Positions 27,067 through 36,141 of a stretch of 64,000 nucleotides of DNA are shown piece after piece. Origin of the DNA: Dyadobacter sandarakinus (GTDB lineage: Bacteria; Bacteroidota; Bacteroidia; Cytophagales; Spirosomataceae); contig NZ_CP056775.1 in NCBI RefSeq assembly GCF_016894445.1, positions 2,110,001 to 2,174,000 of the forward strand. The letters are read 5' to 3'. The position numbers and the translations under genes are program-made. Below the pieces are notes generated by a model. It was not told the DNA's origin. It made no database searches and saw only the letters and a list, made by a program, of their open reading frames with translations. The stretch's first letter is position 1, and each line of letters opens with the position of its first letter.

Positions 27067-27798
27067 TTAAGAATAAATTCCTCCGTTGATGTTGATGACT
27101 TCGCCCGTAATGTACGCAGCTTTTTCAGAAACCAGGAAACTGACCAGATGTGCCACCTCTCCGGCAGTGCCAAATCGGTTCATGGGTATCATTGGTTTCA
27201 GCTCGGCTTCGTTGAGGTCCTTGGTCATATCACTCGTAATAAATCCGGGCGCCACCGCATTCACGGTGATCTTCCTTTTTGCCACTTCCTGCGCCAGTGC
27301 TTTGGTGGCAGCTATGATCGCCCCTTTCGCAGCGGAGTAGTTTGTTTGTCCTGCAACGCCTTTCATACCCGATACCGATGCCACATTCACAATCCGGCCG
27401 GTACGCTTGCGCAGCATTTGCTGGATGGCGTTCTGCGTTACATTAAACAAGCCTTTTGCCGAAGTATTCATCACATCGTCCCAGTCTTTCTCCGGCATCC
27501 ACATGAACAATCCATCCCTGGTAATCCCTGCATTGTTGACCAGAACACTGATGTGCTTGTCTTCGTTCTGTTCTTTCCAGGTATTCAGGGCTGCATCTAC
27601 CTCACTTTTGACCTCTACATTAAACTGAAGAAGTACGCCGTCACCGCCGGCAGCCCTGATCTCAGCCAGTGTTTCCTGTGCGGCTTCGTGATTGGAGGAA
27701 TAATTAACCAGAATATAAAGCCCATGATCGATAGCCAGTTGCACTGCAATCGCACGGCCCAACCCTCTTGACGCACCTGTTACCAATGCACAACTCAT
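27067..27798 (-). CDS. fabG: 3-oxoacyl-ACP reductase (FabG-like, ApeQ type)
   Basis: A 243-residue SDR ketoreductase. It has the NADPH motif TGASRGLGRAIA, NNAGITRDGLF, the Ser in NVASVSGMKG and YSAAK (YxxxK), and ends in AYITGEVININGGIYS. It reduces the beta-keto group of the growing chain. Its ATG overlaps the ammonia-lyase stop by 4 bp, so it is translationally coupled to the starter enzyme. Confidence 0.93.
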   Translation of the reverse strand: MSCALVTGASRGLGRAIAVQLAIDHGLYILVNYSSNHEAAQETLAEIRAAGGDGVLLQFNVEVKSEVDAALNTWKEQNEDKHISVLVNNAGITRDGLFMWMPEKDWDDVMNTSAKGLFNVTQNAIQQMLRKRTGRIVNVASVSGMKGVAGQTNYSAAKGAIIAATKALAQEVAKRKITVNAVAPGFITSDMTKDLNEAELKPMIPMNRFGTAGEVAHLVSFLVSEKAAYITGEVININGGIYS

Positions 27799-29324
27799 AG
27801 TGTAAAAGGTGTTTCTTTGATGTATTCAAAAACTGCTGCGATATTATCAGACTGAGGCACATCCTCGATCACGAATGGTGCCAGCCTGCGAATCTGGTTG
27901 TAAATGGATTTGCAGTTGGGGCTCAGCCTTTCACGCTCTTCCGTATCAAGCAGGTCCACTGCCTGGCAGATCGCCATGATGTGGATGGACATCACCTGGA
28001 AAGTATTGTCCAGGACCTGCTTGGCGATGACCGCACTGTTGGTACCCATACTTACAATGTCCTGATTATCATTGTTATTGGGAATACTGTGCACATATAC
28101 TGACGTGGACAGCGACTGGTTTTCCGCGGTGGTAGAGGTAGCAGTAAACTGTACCCCCTGAAAACCGAAGTTGAGGCCCCAGGTTCCTGCATTGAGGAAA
28201 GGTGGAAACTTCCCGTTCAGCTTGCTATTCATGAGAAAGTTCAGCTGCCGCTCCATCAGCATCGACAATTTGGTCAGTACAATCTTGACCTTATCCATTT
28301 CCAGCGAAATATAATCCCCGTGAAAGTTACCTCCGTGAAAAACATTGTTTTCCTCAGGACTGACGATCGGATTATCATTCGTAGAGTTGAGCTCATTTTC
28401 AATTACTTCCTGTGCATAAAGTAAGGTATCGAGCACGGGACCCAGGATTTGGGGTACGCAGCGGATGGAATAATACTCCTGTATTTTGCGGTCAAATTCT
28501 TTACGCTGCATGGCCGTGTCGTCCCTGAAAAGTTCCTCACGGCTCCGGATCATCCTACTTCCCGCTACGAAGTTGCGCATTTGCTGAGCGATGGTTTGCT
28601 GGCCGCGATGGTGCTTGACGGCATTCAACTCCCGCGAAAACGAATCGTCAAATGCCTCAATGACCTCATTCAGCATGGCCGAGGCCGCTACCGCCCATTG
28701 CAGCAATCGTTTGGCATAAATCAGGTTCACAGCCGCTATGCCGGTCATGCATGAAGTTCCGTTGATCAGCCCGAGCCCGTCACGGAGTTCGAGCCTGAGC
28801 GGCTTGATGCCTTTCTGGTCCAGAACGTCACTGGCCTTTGTCCGCACGCCGTTTTGGTACACATATCCCTCCCCAATGAGGTTCAGACCAAGATGTGAGA
28901 GCTGCACAAGATCGCCGCTCGCCCCTACACTGCCATGTTCCAGAATTTCGGGCACAATGCCTTCATTCAGAAAGATCACCAGCTGACGGATCACGCCGGT
29001 ACTCACGCCCGAGTTGCCCTGAAGAAATGCATTGAGCCGCGCCACCATCACACTCCGGGCATAAGTTTCGTCCAGCGCACGGCCGATCCCACTCGAGTGG
29101 CTGCGGATGAGATTGTACTGTAAGTGGTTCAGTTTATCAGATTCAATGCGGTACTGTGCCATGGGGCCGAAGCCCGTATTGATCCCGTAAATAATTTTAT
29201 CTTTCGAAAAAGTAGTTAAAAACTGGTAGGATTCTGAAATTTTCCGGAGGGCGCTGTCTTCTAATATAAATTCCTTTTTTTCAAGGGCATACTGCTCAAT
29301 TTGAGCTAATGAAATGCGATTCAT
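27795..29324 (-). CDS. Tyrosine ammonia-lyase (HAL/PAL family)
   Basis: A 509-residue aromatic amino acid lyase. The Ala-Ser-Gly triplet that forms the MIO cofactor is at 135-137 (SVGASGDLVQLSHL) and the catalytic Tyr is in YGINTGFGP (Tyr46). The pattern YNLIRSHSSGIG, GGNFHGDYISLEMDK and SIPNNNDNQDIVSMGTNS matches the Flavobacterium tyrosine ammonia-lyases as I know them, more than histidases. The expected reaction is L-tyrosine to 4-coumarate plus ammonia, giving the aryl starter of a flexirubin-type polyene. It heads the minus-strand run. Histidase or phenylalanine activity is less likely. Confidence 0.92.
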   Translation of the reverse strand: MNRISLAQIEQYALEKKEFILEDSALRKISESYQFLTTFSKDKIIYGINTGFGPMAQYRIESDKLNHLQYNLIRSHSSGIGRALDETYARSVMVARLNAFLQGNSGVSTGVIRQLVIFLNEGIVPEILEHGSVGASGDLVQLSHLGLNLIGEGYVYQNGVRTKASDVLDQKGIKPLRLELRDGLGLINGTSCMTGIAAVNLIYAKRLLQWAVAASAMLNEVIEAFDDSFSRELNAVKHHRGQQTIAQQMRNFVAGSRMIRSREELFRDDTAMQRKEFDRKIQEYYSIRCVPQILGPVLDTLLYAQEVIENELNSTNDNPIVSPEENNVFHGGNFHGDYISLEMDKVKIVLTKLSMLMERQLNFLMNSKLNGKFPPFLNAGTWGLNFGFQGVQFTATSTTAENQSLSTSVYVHSIPNNNDNQDIVSMGTNSAVIAKQVLDNTFQVMSIHIMAICQAVDLLDTEERERLSPNCKSIYNQIRRLAPFVIEDVPQSDNIAAVFEYIKETPFTL

Positions 29325-29394
29325 TTAGTGACGTCGTAATGTAAGTGGGTGTAAAATAAACCTTTTTTTGCGGCTTTGGCAAACCGGAAGCACC

Positions 29395-29408
29395 AGGGTC
29401 AGAACCCT
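29395..29408. promoter_or_regulatory. Small inverted repeat in the divergent pigment promoter region
   Basis: AGGGT-CAGA-ACCCT lies midway between the divergent ammonia-lyase and MMPL-fusion genes, 7 bp upstream of the MMPL -33 element. It could be an operator for co-control of both runs. The minus-strand side has only a weak match, TTTG then TATTTTAC after 21 bp. Confidence 0.35.
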
Positions 29409-29414
29409 CCAAAA

Positions 29415-29445
29415 GTTGCCTGAACTATTGATTTGCTTAATTTTG
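29415..29445 (+). promoter_or_regulatory. Promoter of the MMPL-fusion operon
   Basis: GTTG (29415-29418), exactly 19 bp, then TAATTTTG (29438-29445) fits the Bacteroidota TTTG-N19-TAnnTTTG promoter with one mismatch. Transcription would start near 29452, giving a leader of under 20 bases before the ATG at 29470. Confidence 0.65.
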
Positions 29446-29469
29446 TGATACACTCGCTTCCCTTTTTCG

Positions 29470-32400
29470 ATGATCGGAGATTTGCTTTTAAGGCTGCATA
29501 AATTACTGACCGGTCACAAATCCGTTTTCTTCTCCGCCCTGCTTCTCCTGGTCATTTTCCTGTGCTTCGGAATATCGCGGCTGCGGGTTACCGAAAGCAT
29601 CTTTGCTACCCTGCCCAAAGGCAAAAGCTTCGAGGAGTTCAACCGCCTGATCGAGAGCAAAAACATCATCAATCAGATCGTTTTTTCCATTCATGTACCG
29701 GAAGAAAGCACCACAGATGACGCCCGCGCACTTGTACAGGCCTTTGCCGACTCCATGTCGGCCCACACAAGCGGGCTGGTGACCAATGTACAGGCTGAGC
29801 GTCCGTATGTGCAGGAAGATCTTTACCAGTACGCATTTGCCCATTTTCCCGAGCTGATCGACAGCGCTTATTACCGGTATATTGCCCTGAAAATCCATCC
29901 AGATTCGATCAGGAAATCGGTGGCAGGCGTTCGCAAGCAGCTGCTTAATCCGGGCGGCAGCTTTCTCAAACAATTTATCATCAATGACCCGCTCAACCTC
30001 ACCACTCCGTACTTCAGATTGCTGAATGCGAATAACAATGCGGGCGGGATGACACTGGACGACGGGCTGATGTTTTCGAAAGACCGGAGTACGGTACTCG
30101 TTTTTGCATCCACTGCCTACGACTCGGGCAACTCGGACCAGAATGTGGTGCTCTTCAATAAAATGGAAGCTTTCCGCACACGATGGAACAAGCATTATCC
30201 CAAGCACCAGTTTAGCTATTTCGGCACTTTCGAGATTTCAGCCCGGAACGCTTTACAGGTCAAGAAAGACTCCTACTTCACTTCCATGGTGGCCATGGGA
30301 CTGATTCTGCTCCTTTTGGTTTTGTACTACCGCAAGCTCCTCATTCCATTGTACCTCATCCTGCCAGGACTGTTTGGATGTGTGTTTGCCCTGGGAATCA
30401 CTGGCTATGTCAGGCCGGAAGTTTCCGGCATTTCGCTGGCTACCAGCGCTGTCATTTTCGGCATATTGCTGGACTATGCATTTCACTTCTTCACCCACCT
30501 GCGACATACACGATCTATCCCGCTGGCAATCAGAGAAGTTAGCTCACCTTTGCTTACAGGAAGCTTTACCACCATCATGGCATTCGGCGCATTGACGTTC
30601 GCCAACTCTGCCGTTCTCAAAGATTTCGGTTTTTTCTCCTCCCTCGCCCTGCTTGGGGCCGCAGCTTTTACCCTGATCGTCCTCCCCGTCGTACTTGCCG
30701 CATTTTCCTTTGACTACCGGAGCTCGCCTGCGGTGCGCATTTTTACTCTGCCTTCCCTGCCCAGGTTTTCCAGGAAAATACTGGCTGCAATAGTGGCTGT
30801 GCTCACCCTGGTTTTCCTGTATTACGCCCAGTTTACGCAGTTTGACAGCAGCTTTGACAATCTGAGCATCCAAAACCCTGACCTGAGCCGGCGCGAGGAG
30901 CAGCTGACGGGCATTAACCCGCATGCAGAAAAAAGGTTGTATGTTTTCGCCACCCACGCTTCCTTCTGGCAGGCAGCAGGGATCAACTACCGCATTTATG
31001 AAGAACTGTCCCGGCTACGGTCGGCCAACCAGATCACCAGCTTTGCCTCTTCCGGCACCTTCCTGCTTCCCGCAGAAGTAAGCCTCGCCCGCAACAGCGC
31101 CTGGCACAGCTTCTGGAACATGAAAAGAAAGGAAAAGACCTTTGGCGCACTCGACCGGGCGGCGGCACAAAGCGGGTTCAATGCATTTGCTTTCAATGAT
31201 TTTAAACAATGGATTGCGGGCCAGTACCAGGCTCCGGTACCGCTGGATACGATTTTTACCGAGCTCGGCATTCATAACCTTATTGATACCAAGCCCGAAA
31301 AAACCACATTGATCTCCACCCTCATCGTGCCCAATGAAAAGCTTGCGGCGGTGAAGTCGGAATTGCGGCAGATTCAGGGAGCCGAGCTATTTGACCGCGG
31401 CGAGCTGGCCGGAGAGCTACTGACTTTGGTGAAAAACGATTTCAACTATCTGCTGCTGGTTTCCGCCGGGATCGTGTTCCTGACCCTGCTGCTGGTTTAC
31501 GGACGGCTGGAACTGACATTGCTTTCATTCCTGCCGATGGTGATCAGCTGGATCTGGATCCTGGGCATTGCAGCCCTGCTCGACATCCGCTTCAACTTTG
31601 TGAATGTAATTGTTACGACATTCATCTTTGGCCTGGGCGACGATTTCAGCATTTTCGTGACCGACGGACTGCTCAGCAAGTACAAGTACGGGAGGGACAC
31701 GCTCCGCTCCTACCAGTCGGCCATCCTACTGTCGGCTACCACCACCATCATTGGAACTGGCGCATTGTTCTTTGCAGAGCACCCGGCCATACATTCCGTC
31801 TCGGTGATCAGCGTGCTGGGGATCCTGTGCATTCTTCTTATTTCCTTCATCGTGCAACCTGTATTATTTGGCTTGTTTGTGAGCCACAGGACCCGCCGCG
31901 GGAAAGCACCCGTTACCTTACTTCCGTTCATTCTCAGTGTATCAAGTTTCCTGTACTTTCTGGTGGGCTGCCTGCTTCTTCAGATCATCCTTCTGATACT
32001 TATTTTGCTGCCGTTTTCACGGAAGAGAAAAGTGGCGATGCTCAACCGCTGTATTGCATTTTTTGCAAAAACAGTGATTTACTCCGGCCCGCATGTAAAA
32101 AAGCGCTTCCGGGGCCTTGAAAATCTTGATAGTTCCAGACCGGTCATCCTGATTGCCAACCATACCTCTTTCCTGGATATTCTGCTTGCCATCATGCTCA
32201 GCCCGAAGATTGTGCTGATGGTCAAGAGCTGGGTGTACAAATCACCTTTCTTCGGGCCGGTCATCCGGTATGCGGGGTATGTGTACACGGATGACGGCGC
32301 GGAGGAAAATATAGAAAAGCTGCGGCAGCTGGTTGCTGATGGATATTCCCTGCTGATTTTCCCCGAAGGTACCCGATCAGATCATGGGGATATGGGGCGT

Positions 32401-33321
32401 TTTCACAAAGGTGCATTCTTTCTGGCGGGGCAGCTCGGGCTCGACATACAGCCCGTACTCATTCACGGCCCGGCAGACGTGCTTCCCAAAAACGATTTTC
32501 TAATCAGTTCAGGTGAACTGCATGTGCGTGTATTGCCGCCGCTGCAACTTCACAGTGGCGCCTGGGGAACACAGCTGCGTGATCAGACCCGGAACATCAG
32601 CGCTCATTTTAAAAGTGAATATGCAGCATTCAGGAATGAAGTGGAAACGACTTCGTACCTGAAACACAAGATTTTTACCAACTACGTCTTCAAAGGTCCG
32701 GTGCTCGAATGGTATTTCAGGATCAAGTGGAGGCTGGAAAGTGCGAATTTTGCACGGTACAATACATTGGTCGGCGCCAGGAACAACATTCTGGATATTG
32801 GATGCGGCTATGGTTACCTTTCTTTTTACCTGCATTATAAAAATGAAAACAGGCTGATCACCGGGCTGGACTACGATGAAGAAAAGATCAGCATCGCACA
32901 GCACAGCTATCACAAAAACACCCGGCTAACTTTCCACCAGGGCAATGCACTGGATACCGATTTCGGCCGGCAGGACGTCATTTTTCTCAATGATGTATTG
33001 CACTACCTTTCGGCGCCTGACCAGCATAAGGTGCTGGAAAGCTGCGTATCGGCACTTAATCCGGGAGGCATTATCTTTCTCCGGGACGGCGTAACCGACG
33101 ACCAGCAGAAACATCGCCAGACGCTGACTACCGAGCGGCTTTCGACCGGGCTGTTTTCCTTTAATAAAAAGGAAAACGATTTTCATTTTTTTTCCTCAGC
33201 TTACATCCGCGAATTTGCGGGCAGGCACGGACTAAGCTGCGAAATGCAGGCACATTCCACTACCACCTCCAACGTTCTTTTTATCCTGAGATCGGCCGGC
33301 GAAATGCCTGCCGAAAAGTAA
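29470..33321 (+). CDS. MMPL exporter fused to acyltransferase and methyltransferase
   Basis: A 1283-residue three-part protein. Residues about 1-850 form an RND/MMPL-type transporter with two blocks of membrane helices (about 270-410 and 655-850), each after a periplasmic loop, and GLGDDFSIFVTDG in the second block. Residues about 880-1080 form a PlsC-type acyltransferase: HTSFLD at 898-903 (HX4D) and FPEGTRSDHG near 963. Residues about 1090-1283 form a class I methyltransferase with ILDIGCGYGYLS near 1108 and ITGLDYDEEKI after it. No stop or frameshift interrupts the joins. The family context suggests export of the pigment lipid combined with its acylation and O- or C-methylation. It leads a plus-strand operon with the two flavoenzyme genes. 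Confidence 0.92.
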   Translation: MIGDLLLRLHKLLTGHKSVFFSALLLLVIFLCFGISRLRVTESIFATLPKGKSFEEFNRLIESKNIINQIVFSIHVPEESTTDDARALVQAFADSMSAHTSGLVTNVQAERPYVQEDLYQYAFAHFPELIDSAYYRYIALKIHPDSIRKSVAGVRKQLLNPGGSFLKQFIINDPLNLTTPYFRLLNANNNAGGMTLDDGLMFSKDRSTVLVFASTAYDSGNSDQNVVLFNKMEAFRTRWNKHYPKHQFSYFGTFEISARNALQVKKDSYFTSMVAMGLILLLLVLYYRKLLIPLYLILPGLFGCVFALGITGYVRPEVSGISLATSAVIFGILLDYAFHFFTHLRHTRSIPLAIREVSSPLLTGSFTTIMAFGALTFANSAVLKDFGFFSSLALLGAAAFTLIVLPVVLAAFSFDYRSSPAVRIFTLPSLPRFSRKILAAIVAVLTLVFLYYAQFTQFDSSFDNLSIQNPDLSRREEQLTGINPHAEKRLYVFATHASFWQAAGINYRIYEELSRLRSANQITSFASSGTFLLPAEVSLARNSAWHSFWNMKRKEKTFGALDRAAAQSGFNAFAFNDFKQWIAGQYQAPVPLDTIFTELGIHNLIDTKPEKTTLISTLIVPNEKLAAVKSELRQIQGAELFDRGELAGELLTLVKNDFNYLLLVSAGIVFLTLLLVYGRLELTLLSFLPMVISWIWILGIAALLDIRFNFVNVIVTTFIFGLGDDFSIFVTDGLLSKYKYGRDTLRSYQSAILLSATTTIIGTGALFFAEHPAIHSVSVISVLGILCILLISFIVQPVLFGLFVSHRTRRGKAPVTLLPFILSVSSFLYFLVGCLLLQIILLILILLPFSRKRKVAMLNRCIAFFAKTVIYSGPHVKKRFRGLENLDSSRPVILIANHTSFLDILLAIMLSPKIVLMVKSWVYKSPFFGPVIRYAGYVYTDDGAEENIEKLRQLVADGYSLLIFPEGTRSDHGDMGRFHKGAFFLAGQLGLDIQPVLIHGPADVLPKNDFLISSGELHVRVLPPLQLHSGAWGTQLRDQTRNISAHFKSEYAAFRNEVETTSYLKHKIFTNYVFKGPVLEWYFRIKWRLESANFARYNTLVGARNNILDIGCGYGYLSFYLHYKNENRLITGLDYDEEKISIAQHSYHKNTRLTFHQGNALDTDFGRQDVIFLNDVLHYLSAPDQHKVLESCVSALNPGGIIFLRDGVTDDQQKHRQTLTTERLSTGLFSFNKKENDFHFFSSAYIREFAGRHGLSCEMQAHSTTTSNVLFILRSAGEMPAEK

Positions 33322-33356
33322 GAATCGTCTTTTCAACTTTTCCATTGAACTTTTAA

Positions 33357-34889
33357 ATGCAATCTTCCACAGCCGAAAAGGAGTTTGACTTCGTAATCCT
33401 CGGGAGCGGACTGGGCGGACTTGCCTGTGCTGCGATCCTGGCCATGGAGGGATACAGCGTGGCAGTGCTTGAAAAAAACCACCAGATCGGCGGCCTCCTG
33501 CAGGTTTACAGTCGTGACAAAAGGATTTTTGATACAGGCGTGCATTACGTGGGCAGTATGAACCCGGGCGGTAGTCTTTACCAGTTTTTTAAATACTTCG
33601 GCGTGCTCGAACACCTGAAACTTAAACGGCTGGATGAAGACCGGTTTGATGTGATCCGGTTTGAGGATGGCTGTGAGTACCGGTATCCTCAGGGAATGGA
33701 GAATTTCAGGGCCACGCTGATCAGCTCTTTTCCGGAGGAAGCTGACGCAGTAAACCAGTATTGCGACAAGATCCTGGAAATATGTGACAAGTTTCCGCTC
33801 TACAACCTGCGTACCTCGGGTGAGAATTACCAGATGGACAAGGAAGTTATGGAGCTGAACGCGCACGATTACATTGCGTCTGTTACGGATAATGTGCGTT
33901 TGAGAAATGTGCTGGCGGGATCTAATCTGCTGTATGCCGGCGTGCGGGAGCGCACCCCGTTTTACGTACATGCATTGATCCTGAACAGCTATCTTTCAGG
34001 AGCTTACAGGTTCGCGGACGGCGGGTCGCAAATTGCAATCCAGCTCAGCCGTACCATTCGAAAGCACGGCGGACACATTTTCAAGCGTCAGAAAGTAGTG
34101 TCTGCCAACTATAATGAGGAAGGCCTGGTGACGGAGGTAGTGACAGAAGCAGGTGATCGTTTCCGGGGCAAAGAGTTCATATCGAACATTCATCCGGCAG
34201 TTACCATTGACATTTTCGGGGAAGACCGTTTTCTGAAAGTGTACCGGAGCCGTGTTCAGGGTCTTGAAAATAGTTTACCGGCATTTCTGGTGCATGTTAT
34301 TTTTCATGAAAAAACATTTAAATACCTGAATTATAACATTTACCAGCATCATATTGAAGATGTTTGGGGCAGTGTAACGTATGAAAATGACACCTGGCCG
34401 CAAACCACCTTTATATGTACACCCTACATCACGAAAACCGGGGAATATGCGGACTCCATGTCCATCATGACCTATATGAACGTCGCCGAAACCGAGCGAT
34501 GGGCGCACACCGTGAAAACGGTCGCAGAGCCGGGAAACCGCTCCGCAGAATATGAAACGTTTAAAAGAGAAAAGGAAGCCCGGGTTATGGCAAGGCTCGA
34601 GACGGTATTTCCCGGTATCGGGACAATGATCAAGTCCGTCCATAGTGCCACGCCGCTGACTTTCCGGGATTACGTAGGCAGTCGCGACGGCGCAATGTAT
34701 GGGATTATGAAGGATTCGCGTACACCCGCCCGCACGCAGATTAATACCCGTACCAGAATCCCAAACCTGCACCTGACCGGCCAGAACGTGTCCATGCACG
34801 GCATATTGGGAGTGACAGTGAGCGCGTTTGTGACCTGCTTCTCATTTGTTGATAAAGAAAAACTGATACAAAAAGTTAAAAATGCCTGA
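33357..34889 (+). CDS. CrtI-like FAD-dependent oxidoreductase
   Basis: A 510-residue flavoprotein of the phytoene desaturase/carotenoid isomerase type. The dinucleotide-binding motif is VILGSGLGGLACAAILA with the acidic end VLEKNHQIGG; the C-terminal FAD motif is PNLHLTGQNVSMHGILGVT. FDTGVHYVGSMNPGG is typical of the CRTISO-like branch. Because it sits in the polyene cluster and a true crtI lies at 61679, its substrate is more likely the aryl polyene or its aromatic head than phytoene. It starts 35 bp after the fusion gene and overlaps the halogenase-like gene by 8 bp. Confidence 0.88.
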   Translation: MQSSTAEKEFDFVILGSGLGGLACAAILAMEGYSVAVLEKNHQIGGLLQVYSRDKRIFDTGVHYVGSMNPGGSLYQFFKYFGVLEHLKLKRLDEDRFDVIRFEDGCEYRYPQGMENFRATLISSFPEEADAVNQYCDKILEICDKFPLYNLRTSGENYQMDKEVMELNAHDYIASVTDNVRLRNVLAGSNLLYAGVRERTPFYVHALILNSYLSGAYRFADGGSQIAIQLSRTIRKHGGHIFKRQKVVSANYNEEGLVTEVVTEAGDRFRGKEFISNIHPAVTIDIFGEDRFLKVYRSRVQGLENSLPAFLVHVIFHEKTFKYLNYNIYQHHIEDVWGSVTYENDTWPQTTFICTPYITKTGEYADSMSIMTYMNVAETERWAHTVKTVAEPGNRSAEYETFKREKEARVMARLETVFPGIGTMIKSVHSATPLTFRDYVGSRDGAMYGIMKDSRTPARTQINTRTRIPNLHLTGQNVSMHGILGVTVSAFVTCFSFVDKEKLIQKVKNA

Positions 34890-36141
34890 TATGCAAATTG
34901 TTGATGTCGTTGTGATTGGGGCCGGTCCTGCCGGCAGTGTGGCAGCTTCATACCTGAAAAAACAGGGATACCATGTCACCATCCTCGAAAAAGAAAAATT
35001 CCCCCGCTTCCAGATCGGGGAAAGCCTGCTACCGTGCTGCATGGAACATCTGGACGAAGCAGGATTGCTGGACGCAGTCCGCGAGCGTCATTTTCAGAAA
35101 AAGACCGGCGCAGCATTTGTGAAGGGCGACAAGCATTGCGAGTTTTTCTTTTCCGACCAGTTTACCGAGGGCTGGACCTGGACCTGGCAGGTTAAACGTG
35201 CGGATTTTGACAACACCCTTGCAGAAGCAACAAAGGCAAAAGGCGTGGATGTAAATTTTGAGTGTGAAGTGACCCGTGTAACATGTAGCGCGGATCAGCA
35301 GCACCTTGAGTACGTGGATCAGGATGGTCAGTCGCATAGCATTACGTCGCGCTTTATTATCGATTCAAGCGGGTACGGGCGGGTGCTGCCGCGGCTTTTT
35401 GATCTGAGCAAACCTTCCGCATTCTCCCCCAGAGGCGCAATTTTCTCCCATTTGGAAGATAGTAACCGAACCGAAATAGCGGGCAGCAATATTTTTGTGC
35501 ATTCCTTCGACAACAACCGGTCATGGATCTGGGCCATTCCATTTTCAGATGGTTCCACCTCCGTGGGCATTGTCAGCGACAAGGAAAAAATCATGGAGCT
35601 GGCAGAAGAAGGCGGTGCCGGGTACAAGGACTTTATCCGCAACTTCGAAGACCTGCACGGCCGGTTCCGCCAGTCAGAGTTCAGGTTTGAGCCCAGGCAT
35701 ATACTGGGGTACTCCATTGGTGTGACGAAAATGTTCGGGGAAGGATTTGTGCTCTCCGGCAACAGTACTGAGTTTCTGGATCCCATTTTCTCATCGGGCG
35801 TAACATTTGCGACGGCTTCCGGACTGTTGTCTGCCAAAATGACCCACAAGCACCTGAGTGGTCAGCCGGTGGACTGGACCAGGGAGTATGAAGAGGTAAT
35901 TCAGCGTGGAATCGACGTTTTCAGGAGCTATGTTACAGGCTGGTACAGTGGTGATTTCCAGACCATTATTTTTGCAGATGATATTAATAAAGATATCAAA
36001 AAGCAGATATGCTCGGTACTTGCCGGATATGTGTGGGACCAGTCAAACCCATTTGTTAAAAAACATAACACCATACTGCCGACACTCGCAAAAGTAGTCC
36101 GCATGAACCAGCGTACCCTGGCAGCTGAGAGCGGCAGCTAG
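34882..36141 (+). CDS. Flavin-dependent halogenase-like enzyme
   Basis: A 419-residue FAD enzyme. It has VVVIGAGPAGSVAASYL (GxGxxG), FPRFQIGESLLP, and the halogenase signature WxWxIP exactly at 215-220 (SWIWAIPF). Lys74 in FQKKTGAAF sits where phenolic halogenases have their catalytic lysine, and FVLSGNSTEFLDPIFSSGV is the second FAD contact. These point to a halogenase acting on a phenolic ring, as would suit chlorination of a flexirubin-type head; chlorinated flexirubins are known. A related hydroxylase or reductase cannot be excluded. It ends the plus-strand operon; its stop overlaps the convergent pseudo-subunit gene on a shared CTAG. Confidence 0.8.
   Translation: MPDMQIVDVVVIGAGPAGSVAASYLKKQGYHVTILEKEKFPRFQIGESLLPCCMEHLDEAGLLDAVRERHFQKKTGAAFVKGDKHCEFFFSDQFTEGWTWTWQVKRADFDNTLAEATKAKGVDVNFECEVTRVTCSADQQHLEYVDQDGQSHSITSRFIIDSSGYGRVLPRLFDLSKPSAFSPRGAIFSHLEDSNRTEIAGSNIFVHSFDNNRSWIWAIPFSDGSTSVGIVSDKEKIMELAEEGGAGYKDFIRNFEDLHGRFRQSEFRFEPRHILGYSIGVTKMFGEGFVLSGNSTEFLDPIFSSGVTFATASGLLSAKMTHKHLSGQPVDWTREYEEVIQRGIDVFRSYVTGWYSGDFQTIIFADDINKDIKKQICSVLAGYVWDQSNPFVKKHNTILPTLAKVVRMNQRTLAAESGS

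Noticed and set aside
33357..34889. A second phytoene desaturase (carotenoid crtI)
   Set aside because: The sequence is of the wider CRTISO-like type and sits in the polyene operon, while a typical crtI followed by crtB is at 61679.
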